Positions 36,379-47,600 of a stretch of 64,000 nucleotides of DNA are shown here, piece after piece. Within the stretch, counting starts at the first letter, position 1. Every line of letters starts with the position of its first letter. Origin of the DNA: Methanobacterium petrolearium (lineage in GTDB: Archaea; Methanobacteriota; Methanobacteria; Methanobacteriales; Methanobacteriaceae). A model generated the notes under the pieces. That model made no database searches and was not told the origin of the DNA. It saw nothing but the letters and a program-made list of their open reading frames with translations. The stretch is taken from the NCBI RefSeq assembly GCF_017873625.1, contig NZ_JAGGKL010000013.1, forward strand, positions 7,964-71,963, written 5' to 3'. The translations under genes were made by a program, and so were the position numbers.

Positions 36379-37766
36379 TTTGCTTCACCTGACATGTTAA
36401 GTGCGCTTAAAAGTGCCTGAGCTTTGTTTTCACATTCATAATATTCACTGGTGGGAACTGAGTCATGGACTATTCCTGCCCCTGCCTGTATTTTTCCATG
36501 GGCACCGTCACATACCAGGGTTCTTATGGTTATGGCAAAATCTGCATTCCCATTTAAACCGAAGTATCCCACTGCACCGGCGTAGGGTCCGCGGGGGATC
36601 TGTTCCAGTTGATTAATTATTTCCATAGCCCGGATTTTAGGGGCACCACTTAGGGTACCTGCAGGGAATATGGAGGCAAAGGCATCCACGGCATTTTTAC
36701 CATTCTGGAGTTTGCCCTGCACCCTAGATACAATATGCTGAACATGGGAGAATTTCTTCACAGTCATATATTCTGGAACATGTACTGTGCCAAATTCACT
36801 TACCTTCCCAATATCATTACGGGCCAGATCTACCAGCATCAGATGTTCGGCTCTTTCCTTTTCATCAGCTAAAAGTTCTCGTTCCAGATTTAGATCTTCC
36901 TGTGGTGTTTTTCCACGTTTTCGGGTTCCGGCTATTGGATAGGTTTCAACATCCTTTCCTTCCACCCGTACCAGCATTTCCGGACTGGAACCGATTATCT
37001 CCCTTTGACCCAGCTTCAAATGGTACATATAGGGTGATGGGTTGATGTTTCGGAGAGTTTCATAAAAAGACAGTTTATCCCCGGAAATTTCATATTCACG
37101 GGCATTGGAGATGACACCCTGGAAGATTTCCCCGGCTTTAATTTTATCTTTAGTTTCTAAAACCATATTTTCAAATTTTTCACGGGAAAAATGATGGTTT
37201 TTTTCTTTAAAGGATAATTTTTTGTTGTTAAATTCTTCACGGGAAGTTTCTTTGATTTCATCCAGCCGATTTTCTCCAAGGGTTATATATTCACATTTAT
37301 TCTGAAGCCGGTCAAAGATCACAGCATCCATGAAAAGTCCAAATTCATAATCTGGCATGGTTCCTATTTCCACTTGGACTGGTTCAAAGTATCGCACTGA
37401 TTCATAGGATACATATCCCACCAATCCCCCGCGGAATCCTTTTTTCTTACTTCCATTTCCAATGATACCTTTAATTTCATCAAAGGGATTTGGAGTTTCA
37501 AATTCTAGGGTTTCATCTTCATTCTCGATTTTGAGAATTCCATTCTGGGCCTTGATAATGGCGGTTGGTTTGAAACCTATAACTGAGTATCTGGCCAGAC
37601 CACCATCACTTTCCATGGACTCTAGAAGGAAACTACTGGGATATTTAGAGTATATTTTTTTGAAAAGTTCGAAAGGAGAGTCAAAATCTATTTGAGTCTT
37701 TTGAACTTCTTTATTTTTCAGTTCATATTCGCCAAAAGCATTCACAGCCCTGCATTTTTTCACCAT
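36375..37766 (-). CDS. trpE: Anthranilate synthase component I
   Basis: 463 residues. Chorismate-binding domain with RNDIGKVSEFG, IFPAGTLSGAPKIRAME, GPYAGAVGYFGLNG and the end AGAGIVHDSVP. In the N-terminus, LLESMESDGGLARYSVIG carries the conserved LLES element of the tryptophan feedback site. It is the first gene of the operon; a TATA box (TTTAAATAG, about 37800-37808) and TRP boxes lie 35-65 bases upstream. Confidence 0.95.
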   Translation of the reverse strand: MVKKCRAVNAFGEYELKNKEVQKTQIDFDSPFELFKKIYSKYPSSFLLESMESDGGLARYSVIGFKPTAIIKAQNGILKIENEDETLEFETPNPFDEIKGIIGNGSKKKGFRGGLVGYVSYESVRYFEPVQVEIGTMPDYEFGLFMDAVIFDRLQNKCEYITLGENRLDEIKETSREEFNNKKLSFKEKNHHFSREKFENMVLETKDKIKAGEIFQGVISNAREYEISGDKLSFYETLRNINPSPYMYHLKLGQREIIGSSPEMLVRVEGKDVETYPIAGTRKRGKTPQEDLNLERELLADEKERAEHLMLVDLARNDIGKVSEFGTVHVPEYMTVKKFSHVQHIVSRVQGKLQNGKNAVDAFASIFPAGTLSGAPKIRAMEIINQLEQIPRGPYAGAVGYFGLNGNADFAITIRTLVCDGAHGKIQAGAGIVHDSVPTSEYYECENKAQALLSALNMSGEAK

Positions 37767-37795
37767 AATTAGTCACTGACACTCATATACTTCAT

Positions 37796-37831
37796 TGTAC
37801 TATTTAAACCTTTAGAGTATAAAAATGTACA
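37796..37831. promoter_or_regulatory. trp promoter with TRP boxes
   Basis: TGTACA (37826-37831) and the one-mismatch TGTACT (37796-37801) flank the minus-strand TATA box of trpE. TGTACA is the consensus bound by TrpY in Methanothermobacter, where it represses both trpE and trpY. The arrangement here, between divergent trpE and trpY, is the same. Confidence 0.75.
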
Positions 37832-37958
37832 TAAAATTAATTATATGGGCACTGCTAAATGGAACATATAGAATGGTGCAGAGCAGTGAAAGTGAAATGA
37901 TTACTGTGGAAAAATTTAGGTATCATGGATAAAACTTAATTATCATGGAGAAAACCGC

Positions 37959-38462
37959 ATGTGGGACCGTGTAAAACATAAATTCGAAAAATTTCCAGCA
38001 AGAATGGGAGTAGCACGTAAAATAGTTGAACTAGGGCTAAGGGTTGGTGAAAATGGCAAAATTTACTGTGGAGACGTGGAAATAACTGACGTAGCCCTAG
38101 CACGAGGAGCAGACGTGGATCGCAGATCCATCCGGGCTACAGTAGAAGTGATAATGGATGACCCGGAACTAGCCGCCATTTTCAGCAACATATTCCCAGC
38201 CGGAGCCTTACTTAAAAACGTAGCCAACGATCTTGGTTTTGGAGTGGTGGAAGTAGAAGCCCATGCTGGTGCTCCAGGCATACTGGCTAAAGCCACCCAG
38301 TTAATATCACAAGAAGGTATAAGTATCAGACAGGCCCATGCAGGGGATCCCGAACTGGAGGAAAACCCAAAACTAACCATAATAACTGAAAAACCAGTTA
38401 AAGGGGATATGATCCAGAAATTTCTGGCTATTCAGGGGGTTAAGAGAGTTTCTATTTATTAA
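37959..38462 (+). CDS. trpY: TrpY-like tryptophan-sensing repressor (HTH-ACT)
   Basis: 167 residues. The N-terminal helix-turn-helix (MGVARKIVELGLRVGENGKI ... ARGADVDRRSIRATVEVI) and a C-terminal ACT domain (EVEAHAGAPGILAKATQLIS, ISIRQAHAGDPELEENP). TrpY of Methanothermobacter has this architecture and is likewise encoded divergently from trpEGCFBAD, repressing the operon when tryptophan binds the ACT domain. Identification rests on architecture plus position. Confidence 0.88.
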   Translation: MWDRVKHKFEKFPARMGVARKIVELGLRVGENGKIYCGDVEITDVALARGADVDRRSIRATVEVIMDDPELAAIFSNIFPAGALLKNVANDLGFGVVEVEAHAGAPGILAKATQLISQEGISIRQAHAGDPELEENPKLTIITEKPVKGDMIQKFLAIQGVKRVSIY

Positions 38463-38575
38463 TCAATCTAAAATGGGTTAAAAAACAAGAAAAACTTTGA
38501 AAACTTATGAAGAAGAAAAAATGAAAAATATAAAATAATATTCTTTAATTATGCATTTTTCACGGTTTTAACTTT

Positions 38576-38809
38576 TCATGCTTCTTCTTCATCCATAATC
38601 TTCAGAAGTTCATCCCATGCTTCCAGGGATTCTTGAGCTTCCTGGTCAGATAAAACCTCTATTGCATATCCTGAATGTACCAGGACGTAACGACCCACAT
38701 CCACATCCTCTACTAGATCCAGTTTAGCTTGTTGCCTGACTCCACCAAAGTCCACAGTGGCTACATTATTATTAATTTCTACAATTTGAGCTGGTGCTGC
38801 GATACACAT
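38576..38809 (-). CDS. hypC: Hydrogenase maturation chaperone HypC
   Basis: 77 residues starting MCIAAPAQIVEI; Cys2 after the initiator Met is the essential iron-cyanide-transfer residue. The ATG at 38809 has AGGTGA 6 bases upstream, so the ATG three codons earlier is rejected. The body VATVDFGGVRQQAKLDLVED and VGRYVLVHSGYAIEVL is typical HypC. It works with HypD in [NiFe]-hydrogenase assembly. No other hyp gene is in the window. Confidence 0.93.
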   Translation of the reverse strand: MCIAAPAQIVEINNNVATVDFGGVRQQAKLDLVEDVDVGRYVLVHSGYAIEVLSDQEAQESLEAWDELLKIMDEEEA

Positions 38810-39047
38810 TACGATCACCTTCTAAAAGTTATTTTAAAGAGTTAATATTCGTTTTCGGATTAGTTGGATTAACTTTACCTTGAATTGTATTAAATTAGAA
38901 GTGTTTTACTAAGAATTCACCCAAAGTTTAGTTATTTTAATAGATACTCATCACAATATAAATATCTTGGGGAGGAATGGATTTTTTAGTTATGAAATTG
39001 ATTTCATATTATGTGTAAAGTGATGAGTATGTAAGTGGGATGATGAA

Positions 39048-40364
39048 ATGAAAATGGTGATAATTGGGGGAGGACCAGCAGGCCGCACTGCAGCTACGGA
39101 AGCAGCACAACTTGATGCAGAAGTCACATTAATTGAAAGAAAACATATTGGAGGAACTTGCCTTCATGAAGGTTGCATGGTAGTGTGTGGATTGAATGAG
39201 GTAGTCCGTTTTCATGAAAACTCTAAAAAATTCCACCAAATGAGTATCATCTCTAATCAACCCCAAGTTGATTATTCCAAAGTGGTCCAGGGGATAAAAA
39301 AGGTAATAGGTAAAATAGAACGGGTTTTAAAACATGAAACCAGACAATCAGGGGTAGAAATAGTCCTGGGAGAAGCATCAAAGATCAACGAAGAGACAGT
39401 GGAAGTTGATGGGGAAGAATATCCATATGATAAACTCTTAATATCCACAGGTTCTAGACCATTCATCCCGCCTGTCCTGGGAGTGGAGAATGCTTTAACC
39501 TACCGGGATGTTTTAAATTTTAAAGAAGTACCTGAAAAACTAAATATCGTGGGTAGTGGTGTAATTGCTGCAGAATTTGCAGGAATATTCTCATCACTGG
39601 GAAGCCAGGTTAAAGTATTGTGCCGTGGCAGTTTTTTAAGAAATTTAGATGGTGAAATCAAAAAATATGTATTAGAACATCTGCTTCGTGATGTAGAAAT
39701 CACAGAAAACGTGCAGGTTAATGAAATAACCAGTGAGGGTGCAATCACTTCTGGTGGGGAAGTAGAAGGGCCGGTATTTTTGGCCACAGGCATGACACCC
39801 AACTCAGAAATAGCTGAAAATCTGGTTGAAATCGGATCCAAAGGTCAAATAAGGGTTAATAAACAAATGAAAACCAGTAATTCATCTATTTATGCTGCAG
39901 GTGATGTTGTGGGGACGGTTGGCAATACTCCAGTGGCACGTAGGGAGGGTGTTGTTGCAGCGAGAAATGCATGTGAAATATCAGCTACCATGGATTATTC
40001 CATCATACCTCAATCCTTAACACTTTACTATCCAGTTAGTTTTCTAAACACTGAAAGTGAATTTAAAAATTTTAAAGATGAATCAGAAGCATTCAATGTT
40101 CGTATAAGGGGTTCAGGTGGTCCCGGTTCATTCTGGAATGTTCTGGAGGGGAATACTGGTTTTACCAAAATGTCAGCAAACCTAAAAACCGGTGATATAC
40201 TCAGTGCATCTTCAATATCACCTTCATCCAGTACCAGCATACCATACCTGGCTAAGATGATTAAAGATGGTTATAAAACATCTGACTTTGATGATTTTAT
40301 AGAAACACACCCTTCAACAGATGCTATTTATAAATTACTGCATTTTTTGGCAAAATATGGCTAA
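39048..40364 (+). CDS. Pyridine nucleotide-disulfide oxidoreductase (lipoamide dehydrogenase-like)
   Basis: 438 residues. FAD-binding GGGPAGRTAATEAAQL, redox pair C-x4-C in IGGTCLHEGCMVV, NAD(P)-binding IVGSGVIAAEFAGIF and FAD site IYAAGDVVG. The C-terminal interface domain ends HPSTDAIYKLL, with His but without the usual full HPT-x-SE motif, so it may not be a true lipoamide dehydrogenase. Methanobacteriales lack the 2-oxoacid dehydrogenase complexes, so another disulfide or quinone-like substrate is likely. Monocistronic. Confidence 0.85.
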   Translation: MKMVIIGGGPAGRTAATEAAQLDAEVTLIERKHIGGTCLHEGCMVVCGLNEVVRFHENSKKFHQMSIISNQPQVDYSKVVQGIKKVIGKIERVLKHETRQSGVEIVLGEASKINEETVEVDGEEYPYDKLLISTGSRPFIPPVLGVENALTYRDVLNFKEVPEKLNIVGSGVIAAEFAGIFSSLGSQVKVLCRGSFLRNLDGEIKKYVLEHLLRDVEITENVQVNEITSEGAITSGGEVEGPVFLATGMTPNSEIAENLVEIGSKGQIRVNKQMKTSNSSIYAAGDVVGTVGNTPVARREGVVAARNACEISATMDYSIIPQSLTLYYPVSFLNTESEFKNFKDESEAFNVRIRGSGGPGSFWNVLEGNTGFTKMSANLKTGDILSASSISPSSSTSIPYLAKMIKDGYKTSDFDDFIETHPSTDAIYKLLHFLAKYG

Positions 40365-40456
40365 GTAACATGTTAAATAATAAAAAACAGATTTATCCTG
40401 CATAAACCAGAGTGTTTAAGTGTAATGCTCAGAATACGCAAATGATTGTTGTTTAT

Positions 40457-41503
40457 TCATCCCTCAATCCTGCCATATATGATACTGGCTATTTTATCAG
40501 AGGCTTGCAGGACATCTTCGCTGTATTTAAGTGCGTTTTCTTTTAGTTTGCCCAGATCAGTTAATGCTTGTTCAGTGACTTTTTCGATATCTTCAAGTTC
40601 ACTTTCCAGCACAGCTCCTTTGAAAATCGAGGCAAGATTATGATACCTGCCATATTTAACTCCTAAAAGGGCTATAATGGGTAATTGGCATGCAATAGCT
40701 TCCTGGATCATCATACCATCATCAGTAAGTACAGCCAGGTCAACGATCTTGTAAAGATCTCTTATCCAGTCAATGTAGCCCAGATAAATAATGTTTTTTT
40801 CCTTAAGATATTCCCGATATTTCTCTTCTAAAGGATCTCCAACAACCAGTATATTGGCGTTTACACCACTTTTCCCCAGTTTTGATGCTCCCAATGCCAT
40901 TTTTTCAAATAAAGTAGAACCAGATGAGAACAAGATGGTGGGACGACTAGAATTAAACTCTTCTGGCAACTTAACAAGGGCTTTATTCTCATCTCCCACA
41001 ACGATCTCGGGATCAACAGGGGAAAAAGCTTTATGGATCCTTTCATCCTTCAGATCAAGCTGGAAAAGGTTTGACTCAGGTAAAGCCACAGTGGTAGTGA
41101 TTTTGGTGCATACTTTGGCATCGGCAGGGGTTATTAAGATACCCACTGAGGGTGTGTTGGCCATTTTAGCCCCTAAACATCCAACTACAGCCCCACCTCC
41201 AATCACACCCACCACCACATCAGGGTTTACTTTCCTTATGAGGCGAGCAGCTTCAACTGCTGCTTTAGAAGTTCTAACTGCAGCTTTTGCCAGAGTTTTT
41301 TTAGTTGCAGCATGACCTCCTGCCTGAGGAATGCTAATTTTATACCAGTTTAAATCATGTTTTTTGAGTAAAAGTCCAGGTGCACTGTGATCTAATGCAA
41401 ATTCACATTCAACACCATATTTTGATAGGGCATGAGCAATATTGAGGGCGGTGACTGCATCTCCCCCAATTCCTCTTCCAGTAACTATGAATAAAGCCTT
41501 CAT
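40457..41503 (-). CDS. MurG-like (GT28-type) glycosyltransferase
   Basis: 348 residues, GT-B fold. N-terminal domain ALFIVTGRGIGGDAVTALNI and VVVGVIGGGAVVGCLGA; C-terminal UDP-sugar half with TILFSSGSTLFEKMALGAS, IIYLGYIDWIRDLYKIVDL and LTDDGMMIQEAIACQLPIIA. It resembles MurG/undecaprenyl GlcNAc transferases; in Methanobacteriales such genes are candidates for pseudomurein or glycolipid synthesis. The donor and acceptor are not readable. Monocistronic. Confidence 0.75.
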   Translation of the reverse strand: MKALFIVTGRGIGGDAVTALNIAHALSKYGVECEFALDHSAPGLLLKKHDLNWYKISIPQAGGHAATKKTLAKAAVRTSKAAVEAARLIRKVNPDVVVGVIGGGAVVGCLGAKMANTPSVGILITPADAKVCTKITTTVALPESNLFQLDLKDERIHKAFSPVDPEIVVGDENKALVKLPEEFNSSRPTILFSSGSTLFEKMALGASKLGKSGVNANILVVGDPLEEKYREYLKEKNIIYLGYIDWIRDLYKIVDLAVLTDDGMMIQEAIACQLPIIALLGVKYGRYHNLASIFKGAVLESELEDIEKVTEQALTDLGKLKENALKYSEDVLQASDKIASIIYGRIEG

Positions 41504-41634
41504 TTAAACTCCTTTAAGCATAAAATCATTGTTATGTTTGGTAATTATTTCATATTGGCAACATTTCATAATAAATCTTTCCAGAAATTCTTATCTAAGA
41601 AATTATAATGAAGACTCTTATTTAATGAAAATTT

Positions 41635-42420
41635 TCATTGAAAAAAATCCGTATTCCAGATGAACTCGTAGATACCGGATATTGTGTCCACAAATTCCTG
41701 ATATTGATTCCATATGCCTATGGCAGTTTCAGATATGGCAGTGTTCCCTGAAAGTTTACAAAATGCTATTAACATCTCTTTTTTATCTCTTACAATGAGT
41801 TTAATGAATGGAACCGGGAAAAACTTGATTTGGAGAGGTAAACTTTTTAGAATCTCCTGAGTGGGTACTTCAACATCATCAACCCAACATACAGGAGCAG
41901 TGAGCATTCTTATGTTAACTCCTTTCTGTAATGGTTTTTCAAGGTTACTCTTAAGTTCATCAGGCTCTTCTGGAAACATTAAACCCCCCATTATAAACAG
42001 AGATTCTTTAGCACGGGATATGATCTCCATTTCCTTACTCAGAATTTTTTCCTGGCCATGCAGCAGCCAGATTGGTGCTGGAACCTGGGGGATTTGACTT
42101 TCATAAACCATGTTAAGTTCAGCCTCTGCCTGATCCATGGTTTCCCGGATATGGTTTCTGGATCTTTTAAATACTTCATGTGGAGGGATTACCGTGAATT
42201 TTAAAGGTTTTCCCCTGTTCATTTCAACGAAATCCTTTTCCACCAGGTTTTTCAACACTTGATATACTTTTGATCGAGGGACATTGGCGGCTAAACTGAT
42301 TTCAGTAGCATTTGCAGAAATTAATGATGTTAATGCCACGTAAGTTTGTGTTTCATAATCGGTGAGGCCCATTAATCTCAAAGCTTCCATTGATTCTCTG
42401 TTTAAAGCCATTAAAATCAT
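41635..42420 (-). CDS. TrmB-family transcriptional regulator
   Basis: 261 residues. HTH of the TrmB type (MGLTDYETQTYVALTSLISA, AANVPRSKVYQVLKNLVEKD) followed by the sugar- or ligand-binding PLD-like TrmB middle domain (LLHGQEKILSKEMEIISRAK, LFIMGGLMFPEE). It is divergent from the ABC exporter genes at 42570, with 149 bases between, and probably controls them. Confidence 0.86.
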   Translation of the reverse strand: MILMALNRESMEALRLMGLTDYETQTYVALTSLISANATEISLAANVPRSKVYQVLKNLVEKDFVEMNRGKPLKFTVIPPHEVFKRSRNHIRETMDQAEAELNMVYESQIPQVPAPIWLLHGQEKILSKEMEIISRAKESLFIMGGLMFPEEPDELKSNLEKPLQKGVNIRMLTAPVCWVDDVEVPTQEILKSLPLQIKFFPVPFIKLIVRDKKEMLIAFCKLSGNTAISETAIGIWNQYQEFVDTISGIYEFIWNTDFFQ

Positions 42421-42569
42421 TTCCTTTGGGTTTATTTATTTTCATCCTTTTTTTATCGATATTTTAATTCCAAGATAATCTTTGTTTCATTTTATACTAT
42501 ATTAGTGACAAAATCTATAAATGTTTCTTCTCAGGATATCATAAAGTTAGAAGTAAGAAAGGTGAAAAT

Positions 42570-43325
42570 ATGACTTCAGAGAATGAATATGCCATCGTAA
42601 CCAACCACCTCACCAAAAAATTCAAAGATTTCACTGCAGTGAATGATTTGAACCTTAAAGTGAAGAGGGGTGAGATATATGGACTTTTGGGTCCTAATGG
42701 TGCAGGCAAAACTACCATGATCAAAATGCTGGCCAGCATCATCAACCCCACTTCAGGAGATGCAAGGGTGCTGGGGGAAAAAATTCCTGATGGTAAAATA
42801 GCACCTAAAATAGGTTACATGCCCCAGGAAACGGGTGTGTACCTGGGACTTACCGTGGATCAGAATCTTAAATTTTATGGAAGGATATTCAACCTTGAAA
42901 AGGATGAAGTGGAAAAAAGGGAAGATGAACTTCTAAAATTTGTGGACCTTTCTGACTGGAAATATGAAATGGCGGAAAACCTCTCAGGAGGAATGAAACA
43001 CCGAGTGTCACTGGCTTGCACCCTAATTCACCAGCCAGAACTTCTATTTCTTGATGAACCTACTGTAGGTGTTGACCCTGAACTCAGGGTGTCCTTCTGG
43101 AATTACTTCAACCAGCTACGGGAGAAAGGTGTTACCATCCTTATAACCACCCATTACATGGATGAGGCACGCCACTGTGACCGCATAGGTTTCATGCAGA
43201 GAGGCCATCTCATAGCAGAAGATGCACCCATAAATCTGCTTGAAGAAAGTGGTAAAGATTCACTGGAGGATGCATTTATGGAGTTTTCTAAAAGGGATGA
43301 AACCCATGAAGAGGTGGGGTCATGA
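42570..43325 (+). CDS. ABC-2 exporter ATP-binding protein
   Basis: 251 residues. Walker A GPNGAGKTTM, Q-loop YMPQETGVY, signature LSGGMKHRV, Walker B LLFLDEPTVGVD and the switch His in ITTHYMDEA. It is the NodI/DrrA type of exporter ATPase. AGAAAGGTG precedes the ATG. Its stop overlaps the permease start (TCATGA). Confidence 0.92.
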   Translation: MTSENEYAIVTNHLTKKFKDFTAVNDLNLKVKRGEIYGLLGPNGAGKTTMIKMLASIINPTSGDARVLGEKIPDGKIAPKIGYMPQETGVYLGLTVDQNLKFYGRIFNLEKDEVEKREDELLKFVDLSDWKYEMAENLSGGMKHRVSLACTLIHQPELLFLDEPTVGVDPELRVSFWNYFNQLREKGVTILITTHYMDEARHCDRIGFMQRGHLIAEDAPINLLEESGKDSLEDAFMEFSKRDETHEEVGS

Positions 43326-44461
43326 AATTTTATCGTGTGATGGCTGTCAGTCGCCGAGTTTTCCGCGACGTGGCCAATGATAAGCGTAGTCTGGCAATGT
43401 TATTCATAGCTCCCATCTTTGCCATGTGCATATTTGGGCTGGCCTTCAGTGGTGATGTGGAGGATGTGAATGTTATCATTGTAAATCAGGACAATGGATT
43501 CACCCCTCCCATGGGAAACACCACTTATCTATCTGAAAAAATCATTGACAACCTGGATACCAAAGTTTTGAAAATCCAGAATATGAGTAACGTTGATGAG
43601 GCACGTCAAAAGGTTGTAGATGGCCAGGCATCTGCAGTGATCATATTCCCTGAAAACTTCACTGAAAACGCCATTTTGAAGACCGAAAATTCATCCTATC
43701 CCGACAGTGCAGAGATTGTAATTCAAGGTGATGATAGTATAACCAACATCAAAAACGCCATCTTGAAGACGGTAAACGATGCAGTTTCTGACACCATGTC
43801 TGAAGAAGGGGTAAACCCAGCATTGAAAGTAACTTCAGACCCTATTTATGGTAAAGATGCAGAATTCATTGATTTCTTCGTGCCGGGGATATTGGCCTTT
43901 GTAGTTTATCTATTAACAACCATATTAACCCTTATAACCTTCGTAGGGGAACGATCCAACGGCACCCTTGAACGAGTGCTGGCCACTCCAGTTACCGAAG
44001 GGGAAGTGGTGACCGGGTATGCCATTACATTCGGCACACTGGGAATCACGCAGGTTGCACTCCTTCTTATCATTGCCATCCTGGTATTTGACATTATGGT
44101 GATTGGAAACGTGCTTTTAGCTTTTTTAGCAGTGGCAATTTTAGCAGTAACCTGTCAGGCACTGGGAATATTATTATCCAGCCTGGCCAAACGTCCAGAA
44201 CAGGCAATACAATTTTTCCCATTTGTAATATTGCCAGCATTCCTTCTTTCTGGAGTTTTCTGGCCAATACAGGCTATTCCAGAGTGGTTAAGGCCATTAT
44301 CATATCTGGTTCCGCCCACTTATGCGGTAAATGCTTGCAGGGCAGTGATGCTTAAAGGATGGGGATTGGATAAAATATGGCCAGATCTCCTAGCTCTGGT
44401 AATATTCGCCATTTTGTTCATGGTTTTAGCAGTGTATTCCTTGAGAAGAGGAAAACAATGA
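43322..44461 (+). CDS. ABC-2 exporter permease
   Basis: 379 residues. One N-terminal helix (LAMLFIAPIFAMCIFGLAF), a large outside domain (about 45-185), then five helices with the ABC-2 signature (FVGERSNGTLERVLATPVTEGE) and LLSGVFWPIQAIPEWLRPL. It pairs with the ATPase upstream; the substrate (drug, lipid or polymer) is unknown. Confidence 0.9.
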   Translation: MKFYRVMAVSRRVFRDVANDKRSLAMLFIAPIFAMCIFGLAFSGDVEDVNVIIVNQDNGFTPPMGNTTYLSEKIIDNLDTKVLKIQNMSNVDEARQKVVDGQASAVIIFPENFTENAILKTENSSYPDSAEIVIQGDDSITNIKNAILKTVNDAVSDTMSEEGVNPALKVTSDPIYGKDAEFIDFFVPGILAFVVYLLTTILTLITFVGERSNGTLERVLATPVTEGEVVTGYAITFGTLGITQVALLLIIAILVFDIMVIGNVLLAFLAVAILAVTCQALGILLSSLAKRPEQAIQFFPFVILPAFLLSGVFWPIQAIPEWLRPLSYLVPPTYAVNACRAVMLKGWGLDKIWPDLLALVIFAILFMVLAVYSLRRGKQ

Positions 44462-44629
44462 AAATAAAATCAGAATATTATTAATATTTCTTTTTTTTTA
44501 TTTTGAGTTATTTCATGTATTTGATAGATATTTGATAAAATAAACACATGTTTGATAAAATAAACTGACAGATATAATCTAAAAAAATAAGAAAAAGGGG
44601 ATAAGGCATATCCCAAATTTTGATTTATT

Positions 44630-47600
44630 TTATTTGCGTTTTGGCAGTATCAATCCACCTAACACCATTAACACTGCAAATAATAGTGGTGCTATTGGTG
44701 CTCCGGTAGTTTGCATTCCCACAGTTTGGCCATTGGTTTCTGGAACTGTTCGCGCATTTACAGTCACTGTTTGGATGTTACTTTCCAGATTAGGGTCGTA
44801 AGTGTCGGTGGTAAGGCTGGGTTTGAAGATGAATGTTCCAGCACTTAATGCTTTAACTCTAACCAGTGCAGTAGGGTCGCCCACAACTACATCACCCAGT
44901 ATCCAGGTTACAGTCCTGGTCACAGAGTCATAGGTAGCTGTTCCCTGATCCACAGTCACATCCACAAATTCCATACCATCAGGTATTGGTAGTGTAAACA
45001 CCACATTCTGTGCGGTGTCCGGACCTCGGTTACCAACTTTGAAGGTGAGAGTTATAATTTCACCCACATAAGGATTGGTTTTACTGGCCCAACTGTTGAT
45101 GTAGAGGTCTGCTTGAGGGACTTTTAGGGTTCCATTACCAGTAGATGCATTGTAGTAGTCATCTCCTTCAAAATTGGCTTGTATGGTGTACGTACCCCCA
45201 ACAAGCTCAATTAAATAGGATAAAGTTGCCACGCCATTAACATCTGTGAATGAAGTACCTGCAACAACTCCATTGACAGTAAAACTAACTTCAAGGCCGC
45301 TTAAAAGGTTACCATAACTGTCTGTGAGGGTGGCAGTTAGATCAACTGTTTTACCCTTGTTTCCAGTGACATCACTTACGGTGATTGTGGTGTTTGCTTT
45401 GTTGATGGTTAGGTTGTTGGTTCCGTTGGTTAGGTTGTAGTATTGGTTGCCTAGGAATTCTGCGGTTATGGTGTAGGGGCTTCCTGTGGGGTTTAGGGTT
45501 ATGGGGTTGTATGTTATTGTGACTATGCCGTTGGTGTTGGTTGTTGCGCTGTTTATGAATGTGCTGCCGATGTAGAAGTTTATGGTTTCTCCGTTGAGTG
45601 GGGTGCCGTATTCATTTGTTAAAGTTGCAGTTAGTGTTGTGCTGCCTAAGTATGTTCCTGTTGATGGGTTTACGGTGATTGTGGTGTTTGCTTTGTTGAT
45701 GGTTAGGTTGTTGGTTCCGTTGGTTAGGTTGTAGTATTGGTTGCCTAGGAATTCTGCGGTTATGGTGTAGGGGCTTCCTGTGGGGTTTAGGGTTATGGGG
45801 TTGTATGTTATTGTGGCTATGCCGTTGGTGTTGGTTGTTGCGCTGTTTATGAATGTGCTGCCGATGTAGAAGTTTATGGTTTTTCCGTTCAGTGGGGTGT
45901 TGTATTGGTTTGTTAGGGTTGCAGTTAGTGTTGTGCTACCCAGATAAACTCCTGATGCTGCTTCTACAGTTATGATGGTGTTTGCTTTTTCTACAGTAAC
46001 TGAGGTGGTTAAGTATTCATTGTCCACCTGAGTGAAGATTACAGCAGTTCCAACTCCCTCTCCAGTGTAGGTTGTGGTACCAATTCCATCGGTGGTTTCA
46101 GTGTCCGTGGGATCAACACCTTCAGGTCCAGATACCATGCCAAATTCGACAGGAATTTCGTCAGGCACATAACCTCCAGTAGGCTGTTGGTAGGGGTCCA
46201 CACCGTTTATGGTGTTCCAGGTTAAATCAGCAGTTATTGTGGAATTGCTGAGATAGTGTATGTTGGTAGGATCAGCCATTAACCTTAGCATAATCCAGGG
46301 ACTGTAATCCACACCTGCAGAAACTCTGGAACTAGGTTCATCGTTTGATCCCCACCAGTTGTTTTCTGCGTTGGCATTGGCTCCATTACTGGCAATGTCG
46401 GGTAAGGTGTTATCTAGGATGCGGTTGAAGTTTATACCAGGTGTGGATGACACATCAACATCTGTGTAAATTGCTCCACCGGTACCATTAGTTCCGTTAA
46501 AACCTGAAGTTCCATTGGTACCACCATCTCCTTGTCCTTTTAAACCTCCAGCTCCTCCGCTACCAGGAATGCCAATGAGGTTGCTGATGAGGTTGTTACT
46601 GATTACTTCCAGATGAGTTCCAGTGTGGTATATGCCGGCACCAGAACCTGAGTTTCCACCGTTTCCACCGTTTCCACCATTTCCTGAATTAACCCATATC
46701 GTGCCAAAGAACCAGTAACTAAACCTGTCGCTACCGTTTCCACCGTTTCCACCGTTTCCACCGTTTCCACTTCGGTTGGATGTTACTGTGGATTCAGTGA
46801 GAAGTAGATAGTTGGAGTTGTAGATTGTTCCACCGTTTCCACCGGCACCTCCGGAGCCACCATTACCACCGTTACTGGCGGTTATTTCTCCTTTAACACC
46901 GTTTCCACTGTTTCCACCAACTCCTCCTTCACCAGCGTAGTTGTCGTGGATTGTGGTGTTGGTTATATCTGTGGTTCCGGTGTTGTATATTGCTCCACCG
47001 TTTCCACCTGAGCCACCATCACCTCCAGTATAACCGGGTATGAGGGCACCGTAACCATTTGCTCCTTTTGCTCCGGCACCTCCGGTTCCTGCAGTGTTGA
47101 AGTATATTTCAGTGTTGTTTGATATGGTTGTGGTTCCGGTGTTGTAGATTGCTCCACCGTTTCCACCAGCACCACCGTTTGCACCGTTTGTTCCTTCACC
47201 ACCAACTCCTCCTTCACCAGCGTAGTTGTCGTGGATTGTGGTGTTGGTTATATCTGTGGTTGCGTTGTTGTAGATTGCTCCACCGTTTCCACCACTACCA
47301 CCAGTACCACCAAAAATTAATGCATTATATCCATGACCACCAGTTCCAGCGGTATTGGAATTGATTTCGGAGTTAGTTATGGTTAATGTTCCAGTTCCGG
47401 TGTTGTAGATTGCTCCACCGTTTCCACCACTACCACCAGTGCCAACAACAGCACCACCAGCACCAGCATTACCTGCCAAGTTGTTATGGATCAGGGTATC
47501 GGTTATGGTTATGATGGTTCCGGTGTTGTAGATTGCTCCACCGTTTCCACCGTTTCCACCGGTACCAAACAGTATACCATCGGCACCGTTACCGGCACGG

